Under the pieces are notes generated by a model. The model was not told the DNA's origin, made no database searches, and saw only the letters and a list, made by a program, of their open reading frames with translations. A stretch of DNA of 14,350 nt, taken from positions 1 through 14,350 of the forward strand of contig JACCSN010000200.1 in assembly GCA_013812985.1 (NCBI GenBank). Reading direction: 5' to 3'. The translations under genes were made by a program, and so were the position numbers. This DNA is from Hyphomicrobiales bacterium (GTDB taxonomy: Bacteria > Pseudomonadota > Alphaproteobacteria > Rhizobiales > Afifellaceae). Below, in pieces: positions 7,381 through 13,649 of the stretch. Numbering within the stretch: the first letter of the stretch is position 1; each line of letters starts with the position of its first letter.

Positions 7381-7980
7381 ATGGCTGATAGCGAACTGGT
7401 GACCATTCCGGCCCGCAGGGGTCGCGCCTGCCGCGTGAACAAGGGCCAGGCGATCAAGATCATCAACACGCACGGCCACCAAGTGGTCGACACCTGGGCG
7501 TTCAGCGCCGAGGACCTGCACGAATTCATGTCCAACGAGCACACCCGCCCCACCATCGGCACGATCTTCCCGACCAAGGGCCACAAGCTCTACACCAACC
7601 GCCGCCGCGCCATCCTCGACTTCGAGGAGGATACGTCGCCAGGCATCCACGACACGCTTTTCGCCGCCTGCGACGATTATCGCTACGGGCTGCTCGGCTG
7701 CCAGGAATACCACGACAATTGCACCGACAACCTGATGGCCGCCATGCGCCAGATCGGGCTCATGCCGCCGGAAGTGCCGAGCCCGCTCAATCTGTGGATG
7801 AACATCCCCGTGACGCCGGAAGGCCGAGCGACCTTCGAGGAGCCGGTGTCCAAGGCGGGAGACTATGTCGTGCTGCGCGCCCAGATTGATTGCGTCGTGG
7901 CCATGTCGGCCTGCCCGCAGGACATCCTGCCCATCAACAAGGGCCGGCCCGTCGAGGCGCATTACCAGATCCTGTTCTAG
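7381..7980 (+). CDS. DUF1989 / urea carboxylase-associated family protein
   Basis: This 199-residue protein (204 if it starts at 7366) matches the DUF1989 family end to end. It has the early HGHQVVDTWAF segment, then HDTLFAACDDYRYGLLG and EYHDNCTDNL with conserved His and Cys, a proline-rich NLWMNIPV segment, and the terminal CPQDILPINKG. Paired members of the family beside urea carboxylase have been shown to form a carboxyguanidine deiminase in guanidine use. Here a single copy stands alone, with no urea carboxylase or allophanate hydrolase in the window. A deiminase or hydrolase acting on a guanidino or ureido intermediate is a reasonable inference, but the reaction is unknown. It lies 39 bases after the lyase gene and 9 bases before the NodB-like gene. 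Confidence 0.88.
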   Translation: MADSELVTIPARRGRACRVNKGQAIKIINTHGHQVVDTWAFSAEDLHEFMSNEHTRPTIGTIFPTKGHKLYTNRRRAILDFEEDTSPGIHDTLFAACDDYRYGLLGCQEYHDNCTDNLMAAMRQIGLMPPEVPSPLNLWMNIPVTPEGRATFEEPVSKAGDYVVLRAQIDCVVAMSACPQDILPINKGRPVEAHYQILF

Positions 7981-7989
7981 GGGCGCGAC

Positions 7990-8916
7990 ATGCTGACAAG
8001 GCCTGTTCCCTGGCCCGGCGGGGCCAAGGTCGCGGTGGCGATCACCTTCGACATGGATGCCGACAGCCTGGTCCATATCGAGCACCCGGGGGATTCGATC
8101 ACCCGGATCTCCACCATCTCCATGTTGAAATACGGCCCGGAAGTGGGCGTGCCGCGCATTCTCGACGGCTACCGGCGCTATGGCCTGAAGCAGACCTTCT
8201 TCATCCCGGCCTGGTGCATCGAGCACTATCCCAGAACGGTGGAGGCGATCGTCGAGGGCGGGCACGAGATCGGCTTCCACGGCTACATCCACGAGGCACC
8301 GAACAGCCTTTCGCGGGACGAGGAACGCTATTGGATGCAGCGCTCGATCGCGGTGATCGAGAAGCACACGGGTCGCCGGCCGCGCGGCAACCGCTCGCCG
8401 CTCTACAATTTCTCGATCAACACGGCCGACCTCCTCGTGGAGGAAGGTTTCACCTACGACTCGTCGCTGATGGGCGACGACGTTCCCTATGTCCTCGACA
8501 CCGGCAAGGGCGAGATCGTCGAGTTGCCGTCCAGCTGGGCGCTCGACGACTGGCCGCCCTATGTGCATTCCATCGACCTCGACTACATGTTCCAGATCGT
8601 CTCCCCGGACCGCGCCATGGAGACCTTCATGGCCGAGTTCGAGGCGATGCGGACCGTCGGCGGCGGCTTGTGGATCGGCGTCTGGCATCCTTTCGTCAGC
8701 GGGCGCCTGTCGCGCTGGCTGCGCATCGAGAAGATGATCGAATACATGCTGGGGACGGGGGACGTCTGGTTCGCGCCGCTTGAAGAGATTGCGGCTCACA
8801 TCCAGACGATGCGCAAGCAGGGCGCCTACGAGGCGCGGGTCGACAAGCTGCCCTATTATGACAAGCTGCAGGTCCCCAGCCCGCCGCCTTCGCCCATGCT
8901 GAAGAAGGGCCGCTGA
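7990..8916 (+). CDS. Polysaccharide deacetylase (NodB/PuuE) superfamily hydrolase
   Basis: This 308-residue metal-dependent hydrolase has NodB-fold motifs: FDMDAD (20-25), HGYIH (97-101, the H-xxx-H metal ligands), RGNRSPLYNFS (132-142) and VWHP with His233. There is no signal peptide or membrane anchor, so it is probably cytosolic. That argues against a cell-wall deacetylase and for the branch including PuuE-type allantoinase, cyclic-imide hydrolases and HP0310-like proteins, which act on cyclic amides or related small molecules. Placed after the DUF1989 gene and facing creatininase and deaminase genes, a ring-opening or amide-cleaving step is likely (inference). The ribosome binding site is weak and the gene starts 9 bases after its neighbour. 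The tail, from about residue 297, is proline-rich then basic. Confidence 0.85.
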   Translation: MLTRPVPWPGGAKVAVAITFDMDADSLVHIEHPGDSITRISTISMLKYGPEVGVPRILDGYRRYGLKQTFFIPAWCIEHYPRTVEAIVEGGHEIGFHGYIHEAPNSLSRDEERYWMQRSIAVIEKHTGRRPRGNRSPLYNFSINTADLLVEEGFTYDSSLMGDDVPYVLDTGKGEIVELPSSWALDDWPPYVHSIDLDYMFQIVSPDRAMETFMAEFEAMRTVGGGLWIGVWHPFVSGRLSRWLRIEKMIEYMLGTGDVWFAPLEEIAAHIQTMRKQGAYEARVDKLPYYDKLQVPSPPPSPMLKKGR

Positions 8917-8934
8917 AACCGCCTGCACGCGGCC
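8908..8934. terminator. Weak stem-loop between convergent operons
   Basis: GGCCGC (8908-8913) and GCGGCC (8929-8934) could pair around a 15-base loop in the only 21-base gap between the two convergent operons. It would serve both strands. The loop is long and no T-run follows on either side, so assignment as a bidirectional terminator is tentative. Confidence 0.25.
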
Positions 8935-8937
8935 GCT

Positions 8938-9609
8938 TCAGTGCAGGGACTGGAGCATCTCGACAGTCACTGTGTGGGCGATGGATCGCTCCCGCACCGG
9001 GTCGGTCAGCGCGAAGTCGAGGCGGTACGGCCCAGGCGGGTAGGCGCCATTGGTTGCGATCGTGCCGGAGAAGACCATGCGCGCTTCGTGATCGAAGTCG
9101 GTGAGCCGCGCCAGCTTGTCGAGCAGCACGTCGGGCCGCAGCAGGCCGGCAAGCTTTCCCTCTTGCATGACCGAGCCGTTGCAGGCGAGCGTGAGAACGA
9201 GCTCGTCCCAATGCGGCCGCACGTCTTCGAGCCCCCAGGCATCCAGTGCGACCACCTTCTGGCAAAGGTTCTTCGATTTATCCGCCCCAAGATCGCGCTC
9301 CACGGCAATGTCGCACTGGTCGTTGCCGACCGTGACATAGGTCTCGCCCCGCCAGGTGAAGAGGACGTATTCCACCTCCGGCGCCGTGTCGGCCCCGAAC
9401 ACCTCGATGCTTGCCGCCTGCGTCAGGAGATGCGGCATTACCGGCCACAGCGACGGCACGAATGTCGGCCGCTTCACGCCGTGGCGCGCCATCTCCTCGA
9501 TGTGGGCCTCGACATCCCGCGGCTCCCGACCGGCGAATCCGGCCAGGACGAGGCGCCGGATCGCCGGCTCGATCAGCCCCTCGCCATCAACCCGGAAGCG
9601 CAGGTTCAT
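8938..9609 (-). CDS. DUF2848 family protein
   Basis: This 223-residue protein matches the DUF2848 family in length and pattern: IRRLVLAGFAGRE near the start, HIEEMARHGVKRPTFVPSLWPV, then EVEYVLFTWRGETYVTVGNDQCD and a KSKNLCQK segment before DAWGLEDVRPHWDELVL. The C-terminal MVFSGTIATNG-YPPG region looks, by eye, a little like fumarylacetoacetate-hydrolase-type enzymes, but I would not rely on that. No reaction is established to my knowledge. The start ATG shares bases with the stop of the upstream deaminase-like gene (ATGA, a 4-base overlap), so the two are translationally coupled and probably work together. It is the last gene of the minus-strand operon. Confidence 0.85.
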   Translation of the reverse strand: MNLRFRVDGEGLIEPAIRRLVLAGFAGREPRDVEAHIEEMARHGVKRPTFVPSLWPVMPHLLTQAASIEVFGADTAPEVEYVLFTWRGETYVTVGNDQCDIAVERDLGADKSKNLCQKVVALDAWGLEDVRPHWDELVLTLACNGSVMQEGKLAGLLRPDVLLDKLARLTDFDHEARMVFSGTIATNGAYPPGPYRLDFALTDPVRERSIAHTVTVEMLQSLH

Positions 9610-10940
9610 GAATCGAGGAAACGCCTGGCGGCCGCGCCGTGCTCATGGCGCAGGCGCTCCAGGTCGACCCCGACCGGCATGCCGTCCTCGACCAGCCAGC
9701 GGCCGGCGACCATGACGCGGTCGGCGCGATAGGCGCCGCAGAGGGCGAGGGCCGCAATCGGATCGCCGGCTCCGGAGAATCGCAGCTCGTCCAATGTGAA
9801 GAACGAGAAGTCGGCCTGCCGGCCTACCGCGATGGCGCCGATATCGTCCCGCCCAAGGCATCGCGCCGAGCCTTCCGTCGCCCAGCGCAGCGCGTCGAGA
9901 TGCGTGATACTGGCATCATAGGTCAGCCGATTGATGAGAAGGGCATGGCGGACGCTCTCCATCAGGTTCGAGCTGTCATTGGACGCCGAGCCGTCAACGC
10001 CAAGGCCAACGGCAACGCCGGCCGCCTCCAGGTCGCGGGTGCGGCACTGGCCGGAGGCGAGCAGCATGTTGGAGGTCGGGCAGTGGCAGACGGCAACGCC
10101 ATGGCGGCCGAGGCGGGCGATCTCGTCGCCCTTGAAATGAATGCCGTGGGCGAGCCATACGTCGGGCTCAAGCCAGCCGTTCTCTTCCAGATAGTCGACC
10201 GGCCGGCAGCCGAAATGCTGCTCGCAGTAGGCGACCTCATCCCGGGTCTCGGCGAGGTGGGTGTGGAGGCGGCAGCCGTGCTGGCGAGCGAGCGCCGCCG
10301 TCTCTCGCATCAGCTCCGGGGTGACCGTGAAGGGCGTGCAAGGCGCCAGTGCGATCTGGATAGTCGCCCCCGGGCCTTTCTCGTGATAGCGGCCGATGAC
10401 GCGCTCGCAATCGGCGAGGATTGTGTCGCGGTCCTGCACGACGCTGTCGGGCGGCATGGCGCCATCGCGCTGCGACAGGTCCATCGAACCGCGGCTCACC
10501 ATCATACGCACGCCGAGGCGCCGGGCCTCCTCGACCTGGATGTCCACCGCCTCCGCGACGCTCTCAGTGTACAGGTAGTGGTGGTCCGCCGCGGTGGTGC
10601 AGCCGGACATGAGCAGTTCCGTCAACGTGAGCCGCGTCGCCAGCCGGTGCGCGTCCGGGGTAAGGCGCTGCCAGTAGCCGAGCAACGTCTGGAGCCAGGG
10701 AAAAAGCTCCTTGTTGATCGCCTGGGGATGGGCGCGTGTCAGCGACTGGTACATGTGGTGGTGGGTGTTGACGAGGCCGGGCAGCACGACGTGCCGGCGG
10801 GCGTCGAAGGTCGCATCCGCCGGCGTGGCGGGCTCGCGCCCGCTGGCGACAAGCTCGGTGATCCTGCCGTTCTCGACCACCAGGCCGCCGGCTGCTCCTT
10901 CAGCGAGGCAGGCGAGCGGATTGCGTATCCAGAGGCGCAT
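9606..10940 (-). CDS. 8-oxoguanine deaminase-like amidohydrolase
   Basis: This 444-residue amidohydrolase-superfamily enzyme is close in pattern to 8-oxoguanine deaminases (Pseudomonas Pa0142 type), which turn 8-oxoguanine into urate and ammonia; relatives act on isocytosine or s-triazines. Mononuclear metal ligands are visible: H60 and H62 in NTHHH, H228 with E231 in HTHLAET, H265 in WLAHGIH and D316 in GVDGSASNDS. Long stretches such as TELLMSGCTTAADHHYLY and NDSSNLMESVRHAL are typical of the group. The frame is open to 11024, but ATG 10940 begins the conserved MRLWIRNPLA and has AGGAG 10 bases upstream. It is coupled to the DUF2848 gene. In this context the substrate could be another aminated ring, such as an aminoimidazolone, so the name gives the family rather than a proven reaction. 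Confidence 0.9.
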   Translation of the reverse strand: MRLWIRNPLACLAEGAAGGLVVENGRITELVASGREPATPADATFDARRHVVLPGLVNTHHHMYQSLTRAHPQAINKELFPWLQTLLGYWQRLTPDAHRLATRLTLTELLMSGCTTAADHHYLYTESVAEAVDIQVEEARRLGVRMMVSRGSMDLSQRDGAMPPDSVVQDRDTILADCERVIGRYHEKGPGATIQIALAPCTPFTVTPELMRETAALARQHGCRLHTHLAETRDEVAYCEQHFGCRPVDYLEENGWLEPDVWLAHGIHFKGDEIARLGRHGVAVCHCPTSNMLLASGQCRTRDLEAAGVAVGLGVDGSASNDSSNLMESVRHALLINRLTYDASITHLDALRWATEGSARCLGRDDIGAIAVGRQADFSFFTLDELRFSGAGDPIAALALCGAYRADRVMVAGRWLVEDGMPVGVDLERLRHEHGAAARRFLDS

Positions 10941-10980
10941 GGCTTCCCGCTCCTGACGATGCCGGCTCAAGGCCGAGGGA

Positions 10981-11754
10981 TTACAGGTTGAATTCGTCCA
11001 CCACGGCGCGCTCGATGCCATCAATGGCGTCTGCCAGCAGCCAGCGGCCCTTCTCCGCGGACGAGCCTTCGGTCAGCGACAGCACGCCCGAGGCCGGAAC
11101 TTCCGCCACCGGGCCGGGAAAGCGGTCATAGGGCTTGAACCGGGCCGGGCCGTCATGGGCCGCCTTGGTCAGGTGGACGAGTTCGGGGCGCAGCTCCAGC
11201 ATGATGGAGGTCTCGATGACGCTCGCATGCTCAAGCTCGATCCCCGGGTAGCCGTCGGAAAAGACGCGGGCCAGCGTTTCCGGGCGAACCATCTCCCAGT
11301 GGTCGATGCGCAGGATCTTGAGGCCGTCGGTGCGCTCCCGGCCGATATGGTCGAGGGCGCGCTCGATCGCCTCGATCGACGGCCAGATGTTCTCATAGTG
11401 CCCGTTGACCACGACCATCCGGCGGACGCCGTGGCGGAACAGCTCCGTCAGCACGTCGCGCAGGACGAGTGCAAAGGTTTCGGCCGTCAGATTTATGGTG
11501 CCAGGAAAAGCCGGCCCGCCGCCGGAGCGCGGCTGCGAGCGGTTGCCATAGGGGATGGTCGGCGCGATCAGGCCGCCGCGCCGCCGCGCCACCTCCGCGC
11601 AGATGGCCGTCGGGATGACCGCGTCAACGCCGAGCGGCATGTGCCGGCCATGCTGCTCCGTCGCGCCGATCGGCACGAAGACCACGCTGCCCTCGGCCGC
11701 GCGGCGCTGGAACTCCGGCCAGCTGATCTCGCTCATGAAGATCGGGTCATCCAT
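10981..11754 (-). CDS. Creatininase-family amidohydrolase
   Basis: This 257-residue protein resembles Pseudomonas creatininase, which interconverts creatinine and creatine, along its full length. Metal ligands are present: E33 and H35 in ATEQHG, D44 in GVDA, H119 and E121 in NGHYEN. Substrate-site counterparts of Tyr121, Trp154, His178 and Glu183 are also present as Y120, W153, H176 and E181, as are YGNRSQPRSGGG and FPGT. The Trp174 position, reported to cover the substrate in creatininase, is I172 here (GYPGIELEH). A cyclic lactam or guanidino relative of creatinine is therefore as likely a substrate as creatinine. ATG 11754 is preceded by GGGGAG about 6 bases away; a longer open frame reaches 11796 but is outside the conserved part. 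It is 40 bases upstream of the deaminase-like gene. Confidence 0.9.
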   Translation of the reverse strand: MDDPIFMSEISWPEFQRRAAEGSVVFVPIGATEQHGRHMPLGVDAVIPTAICAEVARRRGGLIAPTIPYGNRSQPRSGGGPAFPGTINLTAETFALVLRDVLTELFRHGVRRMVVVNGHYENIWPSIEAIERALDHIGRERTDGLKILRIDHWEMVRPETLARVFSDGYPGIELEHASVIETSIMLELRPELVHLTKAAHDGPARFKPYDRFPGPVAEVPASGVLSLTEGSSAEKGRWLLADAIDGIERAVVDEFNL

Positions 11755-11831
11755 CACATTCTCCCCTTGGCGCGCGCGTGTCGCCTGCCGCCGCACTGGC
11801 GATCCGGTGTTCTGGGGGCTTGCCCGTGAAC

Positions 11832-11857
11832 GCCGCTCGGATAAGCGAGCCGGCGGC
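11832..11857 (-). other. Small intercistronic stem-loop after the ureohydrolase gene
   Basis: GCTCG (11835-11839) pairs with CGAGC (11846-11850), with GCCGC and GCGGC arms outside it (11832-11836 and 11853-11857) offering an alternative, partly overlapping pairing. It lies directly after the ureohydrolase stop codon, in the 103-base gap before the creatininase gene. No T-run follows, so it is a possible processing or stability element only. Confidence 0.25.
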
Positions 11858-12820
11858 TCATCGCGCTTTGGCGGAGCTGTCGGCCATGACGCAAAGGAGC
11901 TCGAACATCAGGGTGGCGCCGGCGAGCGCCGTGGCCCCGGTGGGGTCGAGCGGCGGCGACACCTCGACCAGGTCAGCGCCGACGATGTCGAGACCCTCCA
12001 GCATCCGCACCATGGCCTGGGCCTCGCGCGTCGTGACGCCGCCGATTTCCGGGGTCCCGGTGCCCGGCGCGATCGAGGGATCAAGAACGTCGATGTCGAA
12101 GGACACGTAGACGGGTCCGTCGCCGACCAGCGCGCGGGCCTCGTCCATGACGGACTTCGGACCGCGCTCGGCGAACTCCTCGATGAAGACGATGCGGATG
12201 CCGCTGTCGCGGGCGAAATCGTAGTTCGCCGCGTCCGAGATCGCCCCGCGCACGCCGATCTGGATCGAGCGCCGCGGGTCGAGGAGCCCTTCCTCCACGG
12301 CGCGGCGGAACGGTGTGCCGTGATTGTAGCGGTTGCCGAAGAAGCTGTCGTAGGTGTCGGAATGGGCGTCGAAATGGATGAGGCCCACAGGCCGGCTCCT
12401 GGCCAGGCTGCGCAGGATCGGCAGGCTGACCAGGTGGTCGCCCCCGGCCGCCAGCGGCCGGGCGCCGGCAGCGTGGATCTCGGCGAAGAAGCCGGCGATG
12501 CTGTCGAGGCTTGCGCTTAGGTCGAGAGGATTGACCGGGGCGTCGCCGCAGTCGCCGGCGCGCACGCGATCGAACGGAGACACGCCCGAGACATGGTGGA
12601 CGCGCCGCACCAGGCTCGACTGGTTGCGGATTTCACGCGGGCCGTGGCGCGCGCCGGTGCGGTTGGTCGTGCCACCGTCGAAAGGCACGCCGACAAGGGC
12701 GATGTCGACCTGCTCCGGCCGGGCGATCGGCAGGCGCATGAAGGTGGACGGACCGGCGAAGCGCGGCACGAGACCGGAATCGAGCGGCTGGAAGTCGGGA
12801 TTCGACACTGCCGCGCTCAT
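11858..12820 (-). CDS. Ureohydrolase (guanidinobutyrase/agmatinase-like)
   Basis: This 320-residue enzyme belongs to the arginase/agmatinase superfamily, dimanganese or related metal hydrolases that cut a guanidino group to urea. All expected metal ligands are present: H129 (GGDHLVS), D151, H153 and D155 (DAHSD), D242 and D244 (SFDIDVLDPS). The catalytic-loop H167 (YNHGT) and E287 (LVEVSPP) are also kept. The N-terminal PRFAGPSTFMRLP and FRRAVEEGLLD segments resemble Pseudomonas guanidinobutyrase (GbuA) more than arginase. The family also includes formimidoylglutamase and nickel-dependent guanidine hydrolases, so the exact substrate is open. The start at 12820 has GGAG 8 bases upstream and shares ATGA with the end of a 15-codon ORF. 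In this operon it most likely releases urea from an opened cyclic guanidine (inference). Confidence 0.9.
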   Translation of the reverse strand: MSAAVSNPDFQPLDSGLVPRFAGPSTFMRLPIARPEQVDIALVGVPFDGGTTNRTGARHGPREIRNQSSLVRRVHHVSGVSPFDRVRAGDCGDAPVNPLDLSASLDSIAGFFAEIHAAGARPLAAGGDHLVSLPILRSLARSRPVGLIHFDAHSDTYDSFFGNRYNHGTPFRRAVEEGLLDPRRSIQIGVRGAISDAANYDFARDSGIRIVFIEEFAERGPKSVMDEARALVGDGPVYVSFDIDVLDPSIAPGTGTPEIGGVTTREAQAMVRMLEGLDIVGADLVEVSPPLDPTGATALAGATLMFELLCVMADSSAKAR

Positions 12821-12864
12821 CGGCGAAGCTCCACCATGCCGGTCGGGAATAGCCCTTCTGTCAT
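12817..12864 (-). CDS. 15-codon ORF overlapping the ureohydrolase start (possible coupling peptide)
   Basis: The peptide MTEGLFPTGMVELRR starts at 12864 with a GAGG ribosome binding site 7 bases upstream, and its TGA overlaps the ureohydrolase ATG (ATGA). It lies in the 82-base gap downstream of the SDR gene. The layout is typical of a short ORF that feeds ribosomes to the next gene, or of a leader. It has no recognisable family and contains a codon (CTA) that is probably rare here. Chance is quite possible at this length. Confidence 0.35.
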   Translation of the reverse strand: MTEGLFPTGMVELRR

Positions 12865-12871
12865 TCTTTGT

Positions 12872-12875
12872 CCTC
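12872..12875 (-). promoter_or_regulatory. Ribosome binding site of the 15-codon ORF
   Basis: On the minus strand GAGG precedes the ATG at 12864 by 7 bases. It is the main sign that the short ORF is translated. Confidence 0.4.
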
Positions 12876-12902
12876 GCTGGCCCTCACTGCCGACACAGGG
12901 TG

Positions 12903-13649
12903 TCAGAACATCGCCGCGCCGCCATTGGGGCTGACGCATTGGCCCGTCATGAAGGTCGCGCCCGGCCCGGCCAGGAAAACCGCCGCGGCGGCGATCTCTT
13001 CCGGCCGCCCGATGCGCCCGAGCGGGTTCATCGACTCCTTGGCGAGCGTCTCCGGCGAGGTGGACTCCGCTTCCAGCATGGGCGTGTCGGTCGGCCCCGG
13101 CGCAATTGCATTGACCAGGATCTCCGGCGCGAATTCGCGCGCCCAGGACCGCGTCAGCGACAGCACGCCCCCTTTCGAGGCGCAGTAGACCGAGCAGTCC
13201 TCGCGCCCGAGATAAGCGAGCTCGGAGGCGATGTTGATGACCCGGCCGCCCCGGCCCTGCCGGACCATGAGCCGCAGCGCCTCGCGCCCGGTCAGGAACA
13301 GTCCGCGCAGATTGACCGCGATCAGCCGGTCGAAATCCTCGGCGCTTGTCTCCAGGAGCGGCTTCTCGATCAGGATGCCGGCGCTGCTGACCAGGATGTC
13401 GACCCCGCCCGCCGCGCCGATCTCCCCGAAGGCATCGACGATGTCGCTCTCGCGGGCGACATCGACGCGGTGCGTCGTGGCGCCACCGCCAGCCTTCCCG
13501 ACCGCGGCGGCGGCCGCGGCGAGCTTGTCGTCGGAAGCGCGGTCGAGGATCGCGACATGGCAGCCCTCCGCCGCGAGCGCGACGGCGATGGCCCGCCCGA
13601 TCCCGCTCGCCCCGCCGGTCACCACGGCGCGTTTGCCCTCCAAGCTCAT
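12903..13649 (-). CDS. SDR-family oxidoreductase (second of two)
   Basis: This 248-residue classical short-chain dehydrogenase/reductase has the cofactor motif TGGASGIG (11-18), D36 at the end of the second strand (favouring NAD over NADP), N113, and the catalytic S142 with Y155 and K159 in YCASK. The usual NNAG motif reads SSAG (88-91), an uncommon variant. FabG-like PEEIAAAAVFLAG and TGQCVSPNGG close the protein. I take ATG 13649, which begins MSLEGKRAVVTGG and overlaps the upstream stop by one base (TGATG); upstream sequence in this frame is a shadow of the other SDR. It presumably oxidises or reduces a hydroxy/keto intermediate in the same pathway; the substrate cannot be told from sequence. 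Confidence 0.9.
   Translation of the reverse strand: MSLEGKRAVVTGGASGIGRAIAVALAAEGCHVAILDRASDDKLAAAAAAVGKAGGGATTHRVDVARESDIVDAFGEIGAAGGVDILVSSAGILIEKPLLETSAEDFDRLIAVNLRGLFLTGREALRLMVRQGRGGRVINIASELAYLGREDCSVYCASKGGVLSLTRSWAREFAPEILVNAIAPGPTDTPMLEAESTSPETLAKESMNPLGRIGRPEEIAAAAVFLAGPGATFMTGQCVSPNGGAAMF

Noticed and set aside
6415..8928. An 837-codon open frame on the minus strand across the lyase, DUF1989 and NodB-like genes
   Set aside because: It is antisense to three well-supported genes, has a low-complexity Arg/His/Gly/Asp-rich composition typical of GC-rich shadow frames, and shows no recognisable domain.
9606..12820. A complete purine-to-allantoin (urate) pathway based on the 8-oxoguanine deaminase-like and PuuE-like genes
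   Set aside because: No uricase, HIU hydrolase, OHCU decarboxylase or xanthine dehydrogenase is present, so the link through urate is not supported here.
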